From Clostridiaceae bacterium (GTDB taxonomy: Bacteria; Bacillota; Clostridia; Oscillospirales; Butyricicoccaceae), in assembly GCA_009911355.1 (NCBI GenBank), contig QXXE01000011.1, positions 1 to 64,000 on the forward strand: a DNA stretch of 64,000 nt. Direction: 5' to 3'. The stretch's first letter is position 1. Each line of letters opens with the position of its first letter. Shown in pieces: positions 53,124 through 61,626 of this stretch. The notes under the pieces were generated by a model. It was given only the letters and a program-made list of their open reading frames with translations, was not told the DNA's origin and did no database searches. Position numbers and translations under genes: made by a program.

Positions 53124-53150
53124 AACCGGCAGTTGCGCTGCCGGTTTTTT
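53124..53150 (+). terminator. Hairpin between the AI-2E family gene and the XRE gene
   Basis: AACCGGCAG pairs with CTGCCGGTT (9 bp, 5-nt loop). The T-run follows on the plus strand only. On the minus strand, where both flanking genes lie, it is a stable hairpin with a poor tail, so termination there would be weak. Confidence 0.55.
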
Positions 53151-53157
53151 CAGCTGT

Positions 53158-54315
53158 TTACTGGTATTTTTTCGTGGGCACCCCTTTTTCCTTCACCCGG
53201 CGCAGGCTGTCCCCCCGCAGCACCTGGTATACGACCGAGAATGCGGGGATCGCGAGGAACATACCGGCAACGCCCATCGTGCCCGCGCCGATCGTGACCG
53301 CGGCCAGCACCCAGATGGACGGCAGGCCCACCGAGCTCCCCACCACGCGGGGGTAGATCAGGTTGCCTTCGATCTGCTGCAAAACCAGGAAGATCACGAT
53401 GAACCAGGCAGCCTTTAGCGGCGATACGATCAGGATCAGGAACGTGCCCACTGCACAGCCGATAAACGCGCCGAACAGCGGGATCAGCGCCGTGACTGCA
53501 ATCAGTGTTGAGATCATCAGCGCGTAGGGGAAGCTGCCGAAGGTCATGACGATGAAGAACATCACGCCAAGCAGCACGGCCTCGACGCACTGCCCGGAGA
53601 GGAAGTGTGAAAACGTATCGTTCGCCATGCGGCAAACCGTAACGACGCCGTCCATCTGCTCTTCCGGCAGATAGGCGTACCCCAGCCGTTTCAGCTGCCG
53701 CGCGAGGGTTTCCTTCATCACCAGCAGGTAAATTGCGAAAATCAGCCCGATAAACGCGTTTGCGAGCGCGGAAACCAGCGTTGCCGCCGCGCCGAACGTA
53801 TTGTCAATCAGGCCGCCGCTCCAAAGGAAATTCCACAGGAAGCCAAACACCTGGCGCACGGTTTCCGCCCAGTTGATGCTCTCCCATGTTTTGCTGAGGC
53901 TGGCAAGGTCTGGGGAAAACGCGGCAAGCTCGTTGATATATGGCACAAGCATCTCGTAAAAGTCGGACAGGTAGCCGCCGAGCGTCCGCGCGGACCGCGC
54001 GATCTCGGGCAGGATCATCAGGCAAACCAGCAGCACCACGCCTACAAACAGCGCAAAGGTCAGCAGGATGCTTGCGACTCGCAGCAGGCCCTTTTGCTTC
54101 CGTCTGGGCGTTTTCCCTTTGGTGCGGCACAGCTGCTCCAATGCCCGTTCGATTGCGCGCATCGGCACGTTCAGCACAAACGCGATGCCTGCGCCGAGCA
54201 GGAAGGGCTTTAAAATCCCGAACAGCGCCCCGAACTCCACCCGCTGCACCACCGTATAGAACAGGACGCCGAACACGGTCAGCGCCAGGATCGTATTTCT
54301 CTTCTTTTTCTCCAT
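53158..54315 (-). CDS. AI-2E family (PerM/TqsA-like) membrane transporter
   Basis: 385 aa with about eight hydrophobic segments. The C-terminal half has the family signature region ending in LIPLFGAFIGCAVGT and GNLIYPRVVGSSVGLPSIWV. Some members export autoinducer-2 and others act as ion antiporters, so the substrate is open. GGGGAG precedes the ATG. Repeat copy G lies upstream. Confidence 0.9.
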   Translation of the reverse strand: MEKKKRNTILALTVFGVLFYTVVQRVEFGALFGILKPFLLGAGIAFVLNVPMRAIERALEQLCRTKGKTPRRKQKGLLRVASILLTFALFVGVVLLVCLMILPEIARSARTLGGYLSDFYEMLVPYINELAAFSPDLASLSKTWESINWAETVRQVFGFLWNFLWSGGLIDNTFGAAATLVSALANAFIGLIFAIYLLVMKETLARQLKRLGYAYLPEEQMDGVVTVCRMANDTFSHFLSGQCVEAVLLGVMFFIVMTFGSFPYALMISTLIAVTALIPLFGAFIGCAVGTFLILIVSPLKAAWFIVIFLVLQQIEGNLIYPRVVGSSVGLPSIWVLAAVTIGAGTMGVAGMFLAIPAFSVVYQVLRGDSLRRVKEKGVPTKKYQ

Positions 54316-54362
54316 TTCGCACTCCCCACACAGATTTCTTACGTTCGCTGTTTGCCCTTCTC

Positions 54363-54464
54363 TCCGCCTGCGCGGCGCGCGCCAGGTGGCTCCGCCCCCT
54401 GGCCCCCCGCGATTTTTTTGTAAAAAAATCGAGTAAAAACTTCATTCCGCCTGCGGGCGGGGAA
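54363..54464. repeat. Dispersed intergenic repeat, copy G
   Basis: GCGCGCGCCAGGTGGCTCCGC and CCCCCTGG modules, then CCGCGATTTTTTTGTAA, AAAAATCGAGTAAAAACTTC and CCGCCTGCGGGCGGGG. Same layout as C, D and F. It lies between the MATE gene end and the AI-2E gene start. Confidence 0.82.
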
Positions 54465-54558
54465 GGGTTCACATGTTCAGCATACGCATGATTATAACAT
54501 GGTTTCTTTGGGTATCCAATCTATAATTTGTAAACTTTTGCTGAAATTTGAATCCTTT

Positions 54559-55947
54559 TTACAAAGGGTTTTGGGGGGCTGGGCTGCCGCGCTGCTCCAT
54601 CTGCCGGAACAGGCGGTACAGCACCACGATCGCCGCGACACACAGCACCGCTTCGGCCGTCGCCTGCGCATAAGCAAGGCCGTACAGCGGCAAGACGAGG
54701 TTCCAGATATAAAGCGCCGGGATTTCGAGCACGATCTTCCGCAGCACTGCGAACGCAAGCGCTTTGCCCCCCAGGCCGCACGCCTGGAAAATACCGACTG
54801 CCAGGAAGTCAACGCCCATAAACGGCAGCGCAAGGCACATTCCATGCAGGAAACGCCCGCCATAGCCGATAATGCTTTCGTTTTTCATAAACATCGAAAT
54901 CAGGAAATCCGCACCGAAATAATAGCACGCCGTCGCCGCAAGCAGGAAGGCCAGCGCAATCCGCCCGGAAAACGCGACGACGCTTTTCAGCCGTTTCCCG
55001 TTGCCGCTGCCATAGCTGTAGCTCACCAGCGGCATGATGCCCTGCGACAGCCCCATCGCGATATACATCGGCACCATATTGATTTTCTGCGCAATGCCCA
55101 TCGCCGCAACCGCGTCCGACCCAAAAACCGAAGTGAAATTATTCAGTACGGTCATGCTGGTCACATTCAGCAGGTTTTGGATCGCTGACGGGATGCCGAC
55201 CCCACAGATCCCCGCAAACACAAACCATTTTGCCTGCCGCAGCATGGAGGGGCGGATGCTGATATAGGTGTTTTTGCGTTTCACAAACAGCAGTACAAAG
55301 AAATACAGGCAGGCGAAGCAGTTGGAAAGGAAGGTCGCAAGCCCCGCACCCGCTGCGCCAAGCCCAAGCCCCCACGGCAGGATAAAAATCGGGTCGAGCA
55401 CGATATTGAGCAGGCAGCCGCTCATCGTGCCGATGCTTGCATGCAGCGCCGACCCTTCCGAACGCACCAGGTAAGCCTGTACGACGTTTAAAATCGCAGG
55501 GGCCGCGCCAAAGGTCACCGTCCATTTCAAATACTCGCCGGTTGCGCCTGCGGTCACAGGATCTGCACCCAGCACCACCAGCAGCGGCCTGCGGAACGCC
55601 GTGAAAAGCACCGAAAACAGGATGCCGCTGAACAGCGCGCAGTAAAATCCCAGCGCCGAGCTGCGCCGTACCGTCGCATAGTCCTTTTGCCCGAGCGCCC
55701 GGCTCATCATGCTTGACGTGCCAACGCCAAACAGGTTGTTGACCGCGTTGAACGCCAGCAGCACCGGGGAGGCCAGCGTAACCGCCGCGTTTTGTACCGG
55801 GTCATTCAGCATCCCAACAAAATAAGTGTCCGCAAGATTATAAATAACCATTACGAGCGAGCTCATGATGGTCGGTATTACCATTGTCATAACCGCCCGT
55901 GGCACCGGCGTTTCTTCAAAGAGCCTGATTTTTTCCTGGTTGTCCAT
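54559..55947 (-). CDS. MATE family efflux transporter
   Basis: 462 aa with twelve predicted membrane helices arranged in two similar halves. The N-terminal ETPVPRAVMTMVIPTIMSSLV and DTYFVGML motifs, and the later GIMPLVSYSYGSG, are typical of the DinF/NorM superfamily used for Na+ or H+ coupled drug or metabolite export. GAGGGATTGG precedes ATG 55947. It has its own promoter at 55994-56022. Confidence 0.92.
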   Translation of the reverse strand: MDNQEKIRLFEETPVPRAVMTMVIPTIMSSLVMVIYNLADTYFVGMLNDPVQNAAVTLASPVLLAFNAVNNLFGVGTSSMMSRALGQKDYATVRRSSALGFYCALFSGILFSVLFTAFRRPLLVVLGADPVTAGATGEYLKWTVTFGAAPAILNVVQAYLVRSEGSALHASIGTMSGCLLNIVLDPIFILPWGLGLGAAGAGLATFLSNCFACLYFFVLLFVKRKNTYISIRPSMLRQAKWFVFAGICGVGIPSAIQNLLNVTSMTVLNNFTSVFGSDAVAAMGIAQKINMVPMYIAMGLSQGIMPLVSYSYGSGNGKRLKSVVAFSGRIALAFLLAATACYYFGADFLISMFMKNESIIGYGGRFLHGMCLALPFMGVDFLAVGIFQACGLGGKALAFAVLRKIVLEIPALYIWNLVLPLYGLAYAQATAEAVLCVAAIVVLYRLFRQMEQRGSPAPQNPL

Positions 55948-55993
55948 TCCAATCCCTCATCAAAATCATATCATTTATGAAAACTTTCTATAT

Positions 55994-56022
55994 ATTATAC
56001 TACGCGCGGCAAACCCTTTCAA
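55994..56022 (-). promoter_or_regulatory. Promoter of the MATE transporter gene
   Basis: Minus strand: -35 TTGAAA (56017-56022), 17-bp spacer, -10 TATAAT (55994-55999). It is a near-consensus promoter. Confidence 0.83.
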
Positions 56023-56071
56023 CCTAAATACTCGCTGGCCCTGAAAATTTCTGCCAAGCCCTGCTGCCTGC

Positions 56072-56213
56072 CCCGTCCCGCCCGCAGGCGTAATAAAGTT
56101 TTTACTCGATTTTTTTACAAAAAAATCGCGGGTGCAGGGCAGAGCCCTGCCGCCTGTCCGGCGCGAGGACGCCCCCTCCGGCGAGGAGCGGGTGCAGGGC
56201 AGAGCCCTGCCGC
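56072..56213. repeat. Dispersed intergenic repeat, copy H
   Basis: CCCGTCCCGCCCGCAGGCG, then the core (AAAGTTTTTACTCGATTTTT, then AAAAAAATCGCGGG), and two direct copies of GGGTGCAGGGCAGAGCCCTG separated by 52 bp. It is in the same orientation as copy B. It lies between divergent MATE and glutamate synthase genes, upstream of both promoters. Confidence 0.83.
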
Positions 56214-56336
56214 CGTCCGCGCAGGACCGCCCGCCGCGCAGACGAAGGTGCTTTTGTGCAACCGCACTACAAACTTTGGTTTTTTTGCCATGCCGCTGTG
56301 CAATCCGTGAAAATATCCGGTTTTCCCAACTTTTAC

Positions 56337-56365
56337 TTGACGAATAAATGCCCATGCTTTACAAT
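56337..56365 (+). promoter_or_regulatory. Promoter of the glutamate synthase operon
   Basis: -35 TTGACG (56337-56342), 17-bp spacer, -10 TACAAT (56360-56365). Transcription would start near 56372, just ahead of the leader hairpin. Confidence 0.82.
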
Positions 56366-56376
56366 AAAAAGCGGAC

Positions 56377-56436
56377 AATGGCGTCTGCGAAAGGCTTCCC
56401 CCGCCGGGGGAGGCTTGCCGCAGGCACCATTTTTTG
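56377..56436 (+). terminator. Leader attenuator hairpin of the glutamate synthase operon
   Basis: A long stem pairs ATGGCGTCTGCG (56378-56389) with CGCAGGCACCAT (56419-56430), with one mismatch and one wobble. It encloses GCTTCCCCC/GGGGGAGGC with a 3-nt loop. TTTTTT follows. It lies within the first 65 nt of the transcript and about 55 nt before the first gene, so it must be overcome for expression. An ANTAR antiterminator gene lies at the end of this cluster. I did not find a second hairpin with the hexaloop expected for a known ANTAR target. Confidence 0.75.
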
Positions 56437-56489
56437 TTCCTCACGCAAATTTTCCGTTCCATATCCTATTTTTAGAAGGAGGCATCCCC

Positions 56490-57587
56490 ATGCTGCAAAA
56501 AGAAGGCCAGGTGCGTATCCCTTCCGGCTGCGCAATCTCTGGCATCTTCCAGAAGGACGGCAAACGCATCGACGGCTCGCGCATCATTTCCTCCATCGCC
56601 ACGATGCATGACCGCTCGAACGGGCTTGGCGGCGGCTTTGCCGGTTATGGCATTTACCCCGAATACAAGGATTTTTACGCATTCCATATCTTTTACGACA
56701 GCCAGTCGGCGCGCGACGACTGCGAAGCGTTCCTCGAGCGCCATTTTGATATCGTAAACCTGTCCAAAATCCCGGTGCGGCGCCATCCGCGCATCACCGG
56801 CGAGCCCATGATCTGGCGGTATTTCGTCGCGCCGCTCCATACCAGGCTGGAAGCCAGCCAGCTCGACGAGCGCGAATTTGTCGCCCGCTGCGTCATCCGC
56901 GTCAACGACCAGTTTGACGGCGCTTACATCTTTTCCTCCGGCAAAAACATGGGCGTTTTCAAAGCGTCCGGCTTCCCCGAGGACGTCGGCGAATACTACC
57001 GCCTGGAGGAATACAGCGCCTATTCCTGGACGGCCCACGGGCGCTACCCGACCAACACCCCCGGCTGGTGGGGCGGCGCGCACCCGTTCGCGCTGCTCGA
57101 CACGTCCGTTGTCCATAACGGCGAAATTTCGTCCTATGACGCGAACCGCCGCTTTATCGAGATGTTCGGCTACCGCTGCAACCTGCTGACCGACACCGAA
57201 GTCATCACCTATATCATCGACTACCTGAACCGCAAGCTCGGCCTGACGCTCGAGGAAATCTCGCATGTAATCGCCGCGCCGTTCTGGTCGACCATCGAGT
57301 CAAAACCGGCAAAGGAACGGGAAACGCTCACCTATCTGCGCAACGCCTTCGCGAGCCTGTGCGTCACCGGCCCATTTTCCATCCTTGTCGGTTTCGAGGG
57401 CGGGCTGATGGCGCTCAACGACCGCCTGAAGCTGCGCTCGATGGTGGCCGGCGAAAAGGGCGATACCGTCTATTTCGCGTCCGAGGAATGCGCAATCCGT
57501 GTAATCGAGCCCAACCTTGACCGCATCTGGGCGCCGCGCGGCGGCGAAGCGGTCATCGTCCGGCTGAACCAAGGAGGGAACCGCTGA
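56490..57587 (+). CDS. Glutamate synthase, glutaminase subunit (class II amidotransferase, split archaeal type)
   Basis: 365 aa. It releases ammonia from glutamine for transfer to 2-oxoglutarate. The nucleophile is expected to be C14 in RIPSGCAISGIF after propeptide removal. The class II features WTAHGRYPTNTPGWWGGAHP, VVHNGEISSYDANRRF and LLTDTEVITYII are present. ATG 56490 follows AGAAGGAGG; the frame open from 56256 crosses the terminator and promoter and is not used. The stop overlaps the next start (TGATG). Confidence 0.9.
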   Translation: MLQKEGQVRIPSGCAISGIFQKDGKRIDGSRIISSIATMHDRSNGLGGGFAGYGIYPEYKDFYAFHIFYDSQSARDDCEAFLERHFDIVNLSKIPVRRHPRITGEPMIWRYFVAPLHTRLEASQLDEREFVARCVIRVNDQFDGAYIFSSGKNMGVFKASGFPEDVGEYYRLEEYSAYSWTAHGRYPTNTPGWWGGAHPFALLDTSVVHNGEISSYDANRRFIEMFGYRCNLLTDTEVITYIIDYLNRKLGLTLEEISHVIAAPFWSTIESKPAKERETLTYLRNAFASLCVTGPFSILVGFEGGLMALNDRLKLRSMVAGEKGDTVYFASEECAIRVIEPNLDRIWAPRGGEAVIVRLNQGGNR

Positions 57588-59092
57588 TGGCAATCGATTT
57601 TCTTTACCCGCAGTATGAGGTCGTGCGCAATATGGACCGCTGCATTGCCTGCCGCGCCTGTGAGCGCCAGTGCGCCAACAAAGTGCATCTTTATGATGTG
57701 GATTTCGGGCATATGACGAGCGACGAATCCCAATGCGTCAACTGCCACCGCTGCGTCTCGCTCTGCCCGACGCGCGCGCTCAAGATCGTCAAGACCGACC
57801 ACACCTTCAAGGAAAATGCCAACTGGACGGGCAAGGCGATTTCCGAGATCTACCGGCAGGCGGGGTCGGGCGGCGTGCTGCTGTCCTCAATGGGCAACCC
57901 CGAGCCCCTGCCGATCTATTGGGATAAAATCCTGATCAACGCCTCGCAGGTAACCAACCCGCCCATCGACCCCCTGCGCGAGCCGATGGAAACCCGCACC
58001 TTTCTCGGAAAGAAGCCCGGGAAAATTGAGCGCGATAAGGACGGCAGGCTGGTCAACAACCTCTCCCCGCAGCTCCAACTCAACGTCCCGATCATGTTCT
58101 CCGCAATGAGCTACGGGTCGATTTCGTACAACGCGCATGCGTCCCTTGCACACGCAGCGGTCGAGCTTGGCACCTATTATAATACCGGTGAGGGCGGGCT
58201 GCATCAGGACTTTTACCAGTACGGCGATCATACTATCGTACAAGTAGCCTCCGGGCGGTTCGGCGTGTTCAAGGAGTACCTCGAAGCGGGCGCGGCCATC
58301 GAGATTAAAATGGGCCAGGGCGCGAAGCCCGGTATCGGCGGGCACCTGCCGGGGCACAAGGTCGGTCCGGATATCTCAAAAACCCGCATGATCCCTGAGG
58401 GCACCGACGCGATCTCCCCCGCCCCGCACCATGACATCTATTCCATCGAGGACCTTCGGCAGCTGGTGTTCTCGCTCAAGGAAGCCACCGGCTACAAAAA
58501 GCCGGTCATTGTCAAAATCGCGGCGGTACATAATGTAGCGGCAATCGCTTCCGGCGTCGCCCGCTCGGGCGCGGACATCATCGCGATCGACGGCTTCCGC
58601 GGCGGCACAGGCGCGGCCCCCACCCGCATCCGCGACAACGTCGGCATCCCGATCGAGCTGGCCCTTGCGGCGGTCGACCAGCGGCTGCGCGACGAGGGCA
58701 TCCGGGACCAGGTTTCAGTGGTGATCGGCGGCTCGGTGCGCAATTCCGCCGACCTGCTGAAAGCTATTGCGCTCGGCGCGGACGCGGCCTATATCGCGAC
58801 CGCAGCCCTGCTTGCGCTGGGCTGCCACCTGTGCCGCACCTGCCAGACCGGCAAGTGCAACTGGGGCATTGCGACCCAGCGCCCCGAGCTCGTCAAGCGC
58901 CTGAACCCGGAGATCGGCTGCAAGCGCCTTGTCAACCTCGTTACCGCGTGGGATCATGAGCTCAAAGAGATGATGGGCGGCATGGGCATCAACTCCATCG
59001 AGGCGCTGCGCGGCAACCGGCTGATGCTGCGCGGCATCGGGCTGACCCAGAAGGAGCTCGATATCCTCGGCATCAAGCACGCGGGCGAATAA
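57587..59092 (+). CDS. Glutamate synthase, FMN-binding synthase subunit with N-terminal ferredoxin domain
   Basis: 501 aa. The N-terminus has two 4Fe-4S motifs (CIACRACERQC, CVNCHRCVSLCP). The rest is the GltS TIM barrel (IMFSAMSYGSISYNAHASLA, IEIKMGQGAKPGIGGHLPG, IDGFRGGTGAAPTRIRD, CRTCQTGKCNWGIATQ with Fe-S cysteines). It combines ammonia and 2-oxoglutarate to glutamate with electrons from the neighbouring subunits. It is the archaeal-type alternative to large fused GltB. Confidence 0.93.
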   Translation: MAIDFLYPQYEVVRNMDRCIACRACERQCANKVHLYDVDFGHMTSDESQCVNCHRCVSLCPTRALKIVKTDHTFKENANWTGKAISEIYRQAGSGGVLLSSMGNPEPLPIYWDKILINASQVTNPPIDPLREPMETRTFLGKKPGKIERDKDGRLVNNLSPQLQLNVPIMFSAMSYGSISYNAHASLAHAAVELGTYYNTGEGGLHQDFYQYGDHTIVQVASGRFGVFKEYLEAGAAIEIKMGQGAKPGIGGHLPGHKVGPDISKTRMIPEGTDAISPAPHHDIYSIEDLRQLVFSLKEATGYKKPVIVKIAAVHNVAAIASGVARSGADIIAIDGFRGGTGAAPTRIRDNVGIPIELALAAVDQRLRDEGIRDQVSVVIGGSVRNSADLLKAIALGADAAYIATAALLALGCHLCRTCQTGKCNWGIATQRPELVKRLNPEIGCKRLVNLVTAWDHELKEMMGGMGINSIEALRGNRLMLRGIGLTQKELDILGIKHAGE

Positions 59093-59104
59093 GGAGGGGT
59101 TTCC

Positions 59105-59533
59105 ATGAAGCGTGTCTATGTCAACGAACAATGGTGCCTCGGGTGCCATTTATGCGAATATTACTGCGCTTTCGCCAATTCCGGCAAAAGCGATATGGTG
59201 AAGGCGCTCAAGGATCACAAGATCGCGCCACGCATCAAGATTGAGGAGCGCGACAACATCTCGTTCGCGGTCTCCTGCCGCCACTGCGAGGAGCCGCTCT
59301 GCGTCAAGGGCTGCATCTCCGGCGCGCTCACCATACAGGGCGGCGCGGTGCATATCGATTCCGGCAAGTGCGTCGGCTGCTGCACCTGCATTTTAAGCTG
59401 CCCCTACGGCGCGCTCAGCCATTCCGAGCAGGGCGCGGTCCAGAAATGCGAGCTGTGCCAGAAAAACAGGTCCGGCGAGCCGCTTTGCGTGCAGGGCTGC
59501 CCGAACAAGGCGATTGTATATGAAGAGAGGTGA
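59105..59533 (+). CDS. 4Fe-4S ferredoxin-type electron transfer subunit
   Basis: 142 aa. Four cysteine clusters are visible (CLGCHLCEYYC, CRHCEEPLCVKGC, CVGCCTCILSCPYG, CELCQ..CVQGCP), giving up to four 4Fe-4S centres, as in HycB/DmsB-like subunits. AAGGAGGGG precedes ATG 59105. It lies 12 bp after the synthase gene. It likely carries electrons from the flavoprotein reductase to the synthase subunit. Confidence 0.9.
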   Translation: MKRVYVNEQWCLGCHLCEYYCAFANSGKSDMVKALKDHKIAPRIKIEERDNISFAVSCRHCEEPLCVKGCISGALTIQGGAVHIDSGKCVGCCTCILSCPYGALSHSEQGAVQKCELCQKNRSGEPLCVQGCPNKAIVYEER

Positions 59534-59538
59534 AACCG

Positions 59539-60771
59539 TTGAACTATCTGATAATCGGCAGCGGCACGGCGGCGGTCGGCTGTATTGAGGGCATCCGCTC
59601 AGTGGATCAGTCGTCGCCTATCACGCTCGTATCCGCCGAGCCGTACCCGCCTTACGGCAGGCCGCTGATCTCTTACCTGCTGCAAGGCAAAACGACTGAG
59701 GAAAACATGCTGCTCTACCGCCCCGCGGATTTTTATGAAAAAAACGGCGTGAACGCGCTGCCAGGGCGCACGGTGACAAAGCTTGACGGCAAAACCGCAG
59801 CCCTCGACAACGGCACGTCGCTGCCGTTTGACCGGCTGTGCCTTGCGGCCGGTTCGCGCCCGTTTATCCCCCCCATCGAAGGGCTGGACAGCGTGGAAAA
59901 CCAGGCCAGCTTCATGACGCTCGACGATGCGAAGCGGCTGCGCGCGCTGCTCGGCGACGGCAAGGACAAACGGGTGCTGATCGTAGGCGCGGGGCTGATC
60001 GGCCTGAAATGCGCCGAGGGCGTCCTGGGGCTTGCGGCTTCGGTCACGGTCATCGACCTTGCGCCGCGCATCCTGCCAAACGTGCTCAGCGAAGAACCGG
60101 CGGGCATCATCCAGGCGCATATGGAGTCGAAGGGCGTAAGGTTTCTCCTGAACCAGTCGGTAACGCGCTTTACCCCGGACTGCGCGGCACTTCAAAACGG
60201 CGAAACGCTGCCGTTTGACGTGCTGGTCATCGCGGTCGGCGTGCGCCCCAATACCAGCCTTGCGGAAGCGGCGGGGTGCGCGGTGAACCGCGGCGTCCTG
60301 ACCGACAGCCGCTCGGAAACCAGCGTCCCCGGCATCTATGCGGCGGGCGACTGTGCGGTATCGCATGACATTTCGTGCGATGCCGACCGGGTGCTCGCGA
60401 TCCTCCCGAACGCCTATTTACAGGGCGAAACCGCCGGGATCAACATGGCGGGCGCCAGCCGCGCTTTCGAGAAGGCGGTCCCAATGAACGCGTCCGGCTT
60501 CCTCGGGCTGCATATGGTGACGGCGGGCTCCTACGACGGCGAGCAGTACCTCAGCCGCGCAAACGGCGGCTATAAGCTGCTGGTGACCCGCGACGGCCGC
60601 CTTGTGGGCTTTATCCTGATCGGCGACGTGGAGCGCGCGGGCATCTATACCTCGCTGATCCGCGAACGCACGCCGCTCTCCTCCATCGATTTTGACCTGA
60701 TCCGCGAAAAACCGCAGCTGATGGCTTTCTCGAGCACCGAGCGCGCAAAAAAACTGGGAGGCGTAAAATAA
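59539..60771 (+). CDS. FAD-dependent NAD(P)H oxidoreductase of the glutamate synthase cluster
   Basis: 410 aa, pyridine nucleotide-disulfide oxidoreductase class. FAD motif YLIIGSGTAAVGCIEGI, second dinucleotide motif VLIVGAGLIGLKCAEG and C-terminal GIYAAGDCAV. I prefer TTG 59539, preceded by AGAGGTGA, since NYLIIG is the usual family opening. GTG 59530, overlapping the previous stop as GTGA, is an in-frame alternative. It probably feeds NAD(P)H electrons to the ferredoxin. Confidence 0.87.
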   Translation: MNYLIIGSGTAAVGCIEGIRSVDQSSPITLVSAEPYPPYGRPLISYLLQGKTTEENMLLYRPADFYEKNGVNALPGRTVTKLDGKTAALDNGTSLPFDRLCLAAGSRPFIPPIEGLDSVENQASFMTLDDAKRLRALLGDGKDKRVLIVGAGLIGLKCAEGVLGLAASVTVIDLAPRILPNVLSEEPAGIIQAHMESKGVRFLLNQSVTRFTPDCAALQNGETLPFDVLVIAVGVRPNTSLAEAAGCAVNRGVLTDSRSETSVPGIYAAGDCAVSHDISCDADRVLAILPNAYLQGETAGINMAGASRAFEKAVPMNASGFLGLHMVTAGSYDGEQYLSRANGGYKLLVTRDGRLVGFILIGDVERAGIYTSLIRERTPLSSIDFDLIREKPQLMAFSSTERAKKLGGVK

Positions 60772-61493
60772 TGGTTTTCACAGCAAACACCCTCTATTAC
60801 CAGCAGCTGAACGAGCAGCTGCGCAGCTGCCCGGATACCGAAATCGTCGTAGAAAACCTGCTCGGCCAGCGGTATCTCGGCTGCGGCTCGTCGGGGCGCA
60901 GCTTCCGCCTGTACGGCACCCCCGGCAACGGGCTGGGGCAATACCTGAACGGCTCGGTGATCGAGGTCTTCGGCAACGCGCAGGACGCCGCCGGCGACAC
61001 CATGAACGACGGCGAGATCATCATCCACGGCAGCTGCGGCGATGCGGCGGGCTACGGGATGCGCGGCGGACGCATCCTGATCGAAGGCGACTGCGGCTAC
61101 CGCGGCGGCATCCATATGAAAAGCTACCTCGGCAAGCATCCGGTCATCGTCATCGGCGGGCAGGCGGGCTCGTTCCTGGGCGAATACCAGGCGGGGGGCC
61201 TGATCATCGTGCTCGGCAAGGGTGCGGGCGGGAAGGTCCCGGCCAGCTACTTCTGCGGCACCGGCATGCACGGCGGGAAGATCATCCTGCGCACGGACGA
61301 AGCGCCGTCCGGCCTTCCCCCGCAGGTGCTGGCAGCCGAAGCCGCGCCGGGCGACCTCGCGGAAATCCGCCCGCATGTAGAAGCCTACTGCAAAGCCTTT
61401 GGCGGCGACGCGGCAGCGGTGCTTTCCGGGCGGTTCTATGTACTCTCCCCCAACCCCGAAGCTGGCTACCGGCAGCTGTATACCTATGAATAG
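60771..61493 (+). CDS. Glutamate synthase, GXGXG (GltB C-terminal type) subunit
   Basis: 240 aa. It is built of the right-handed beta helix that forms the ammonia tunnel. Repeated Gly motifs (GNGLGQYLNGSVIEVFGNAQ, GEIIIHGSCGDAAGYGMRGG, GDCGYRGGIHMK) mark the family. Its ATG overlaps the previous stop as TAATG. It completes the split glutamate synthase. Confidence 0.92.
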   Translation: MVFTANTLYYQQLNEQLRSCPDTEIVVENLLGQRYLGCGSSGRSFRLYGTPGNGLGQYLNGSVIEVFGNAQDAAGDTMNDGEIIIHGSCGDAAGYGMRGGRILIEGDCGYRGGIHMKSYLGKHPVIVIGGQAGSFLGEYQAGGLIIVLGKGAGGKVPASYFCGTGMHGGKIILRTDEAPSGLPPQVLAAEAAPGDLAEIRPHVEAYCKAFGGDAAAVLSGRFYVLSPNPEAGYRQLYTYE

Positions 61494-61568
61494 CGCCGCA
61501 CTGCCCCGCGCGGCGGGCGGGAGCGACCCGTTCGGCTGCGCGGAAGCCGTAAAAAAAATGCAGGAGGC

Positions 61569-61598
61569 TTTCAAAACCGGCCCGGGGTGTGCTATAAT
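61569..61598 (+). promoter_or_regulatory. Promoter of the glnA gene
   Basis: An extended -10 TGCTATAAT (61590-61598) with a weak -35 TTTCAA (61569-61574) at 18 bp. It lets glnA and the ANTAR gene be transcribed separately from the synthase operon. There is no leader hairpin. Confidence 0.68.
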
Positions 61599-61626
61599 GA
61601 AGCCGAATGAACTCAGGAGGTACGGT

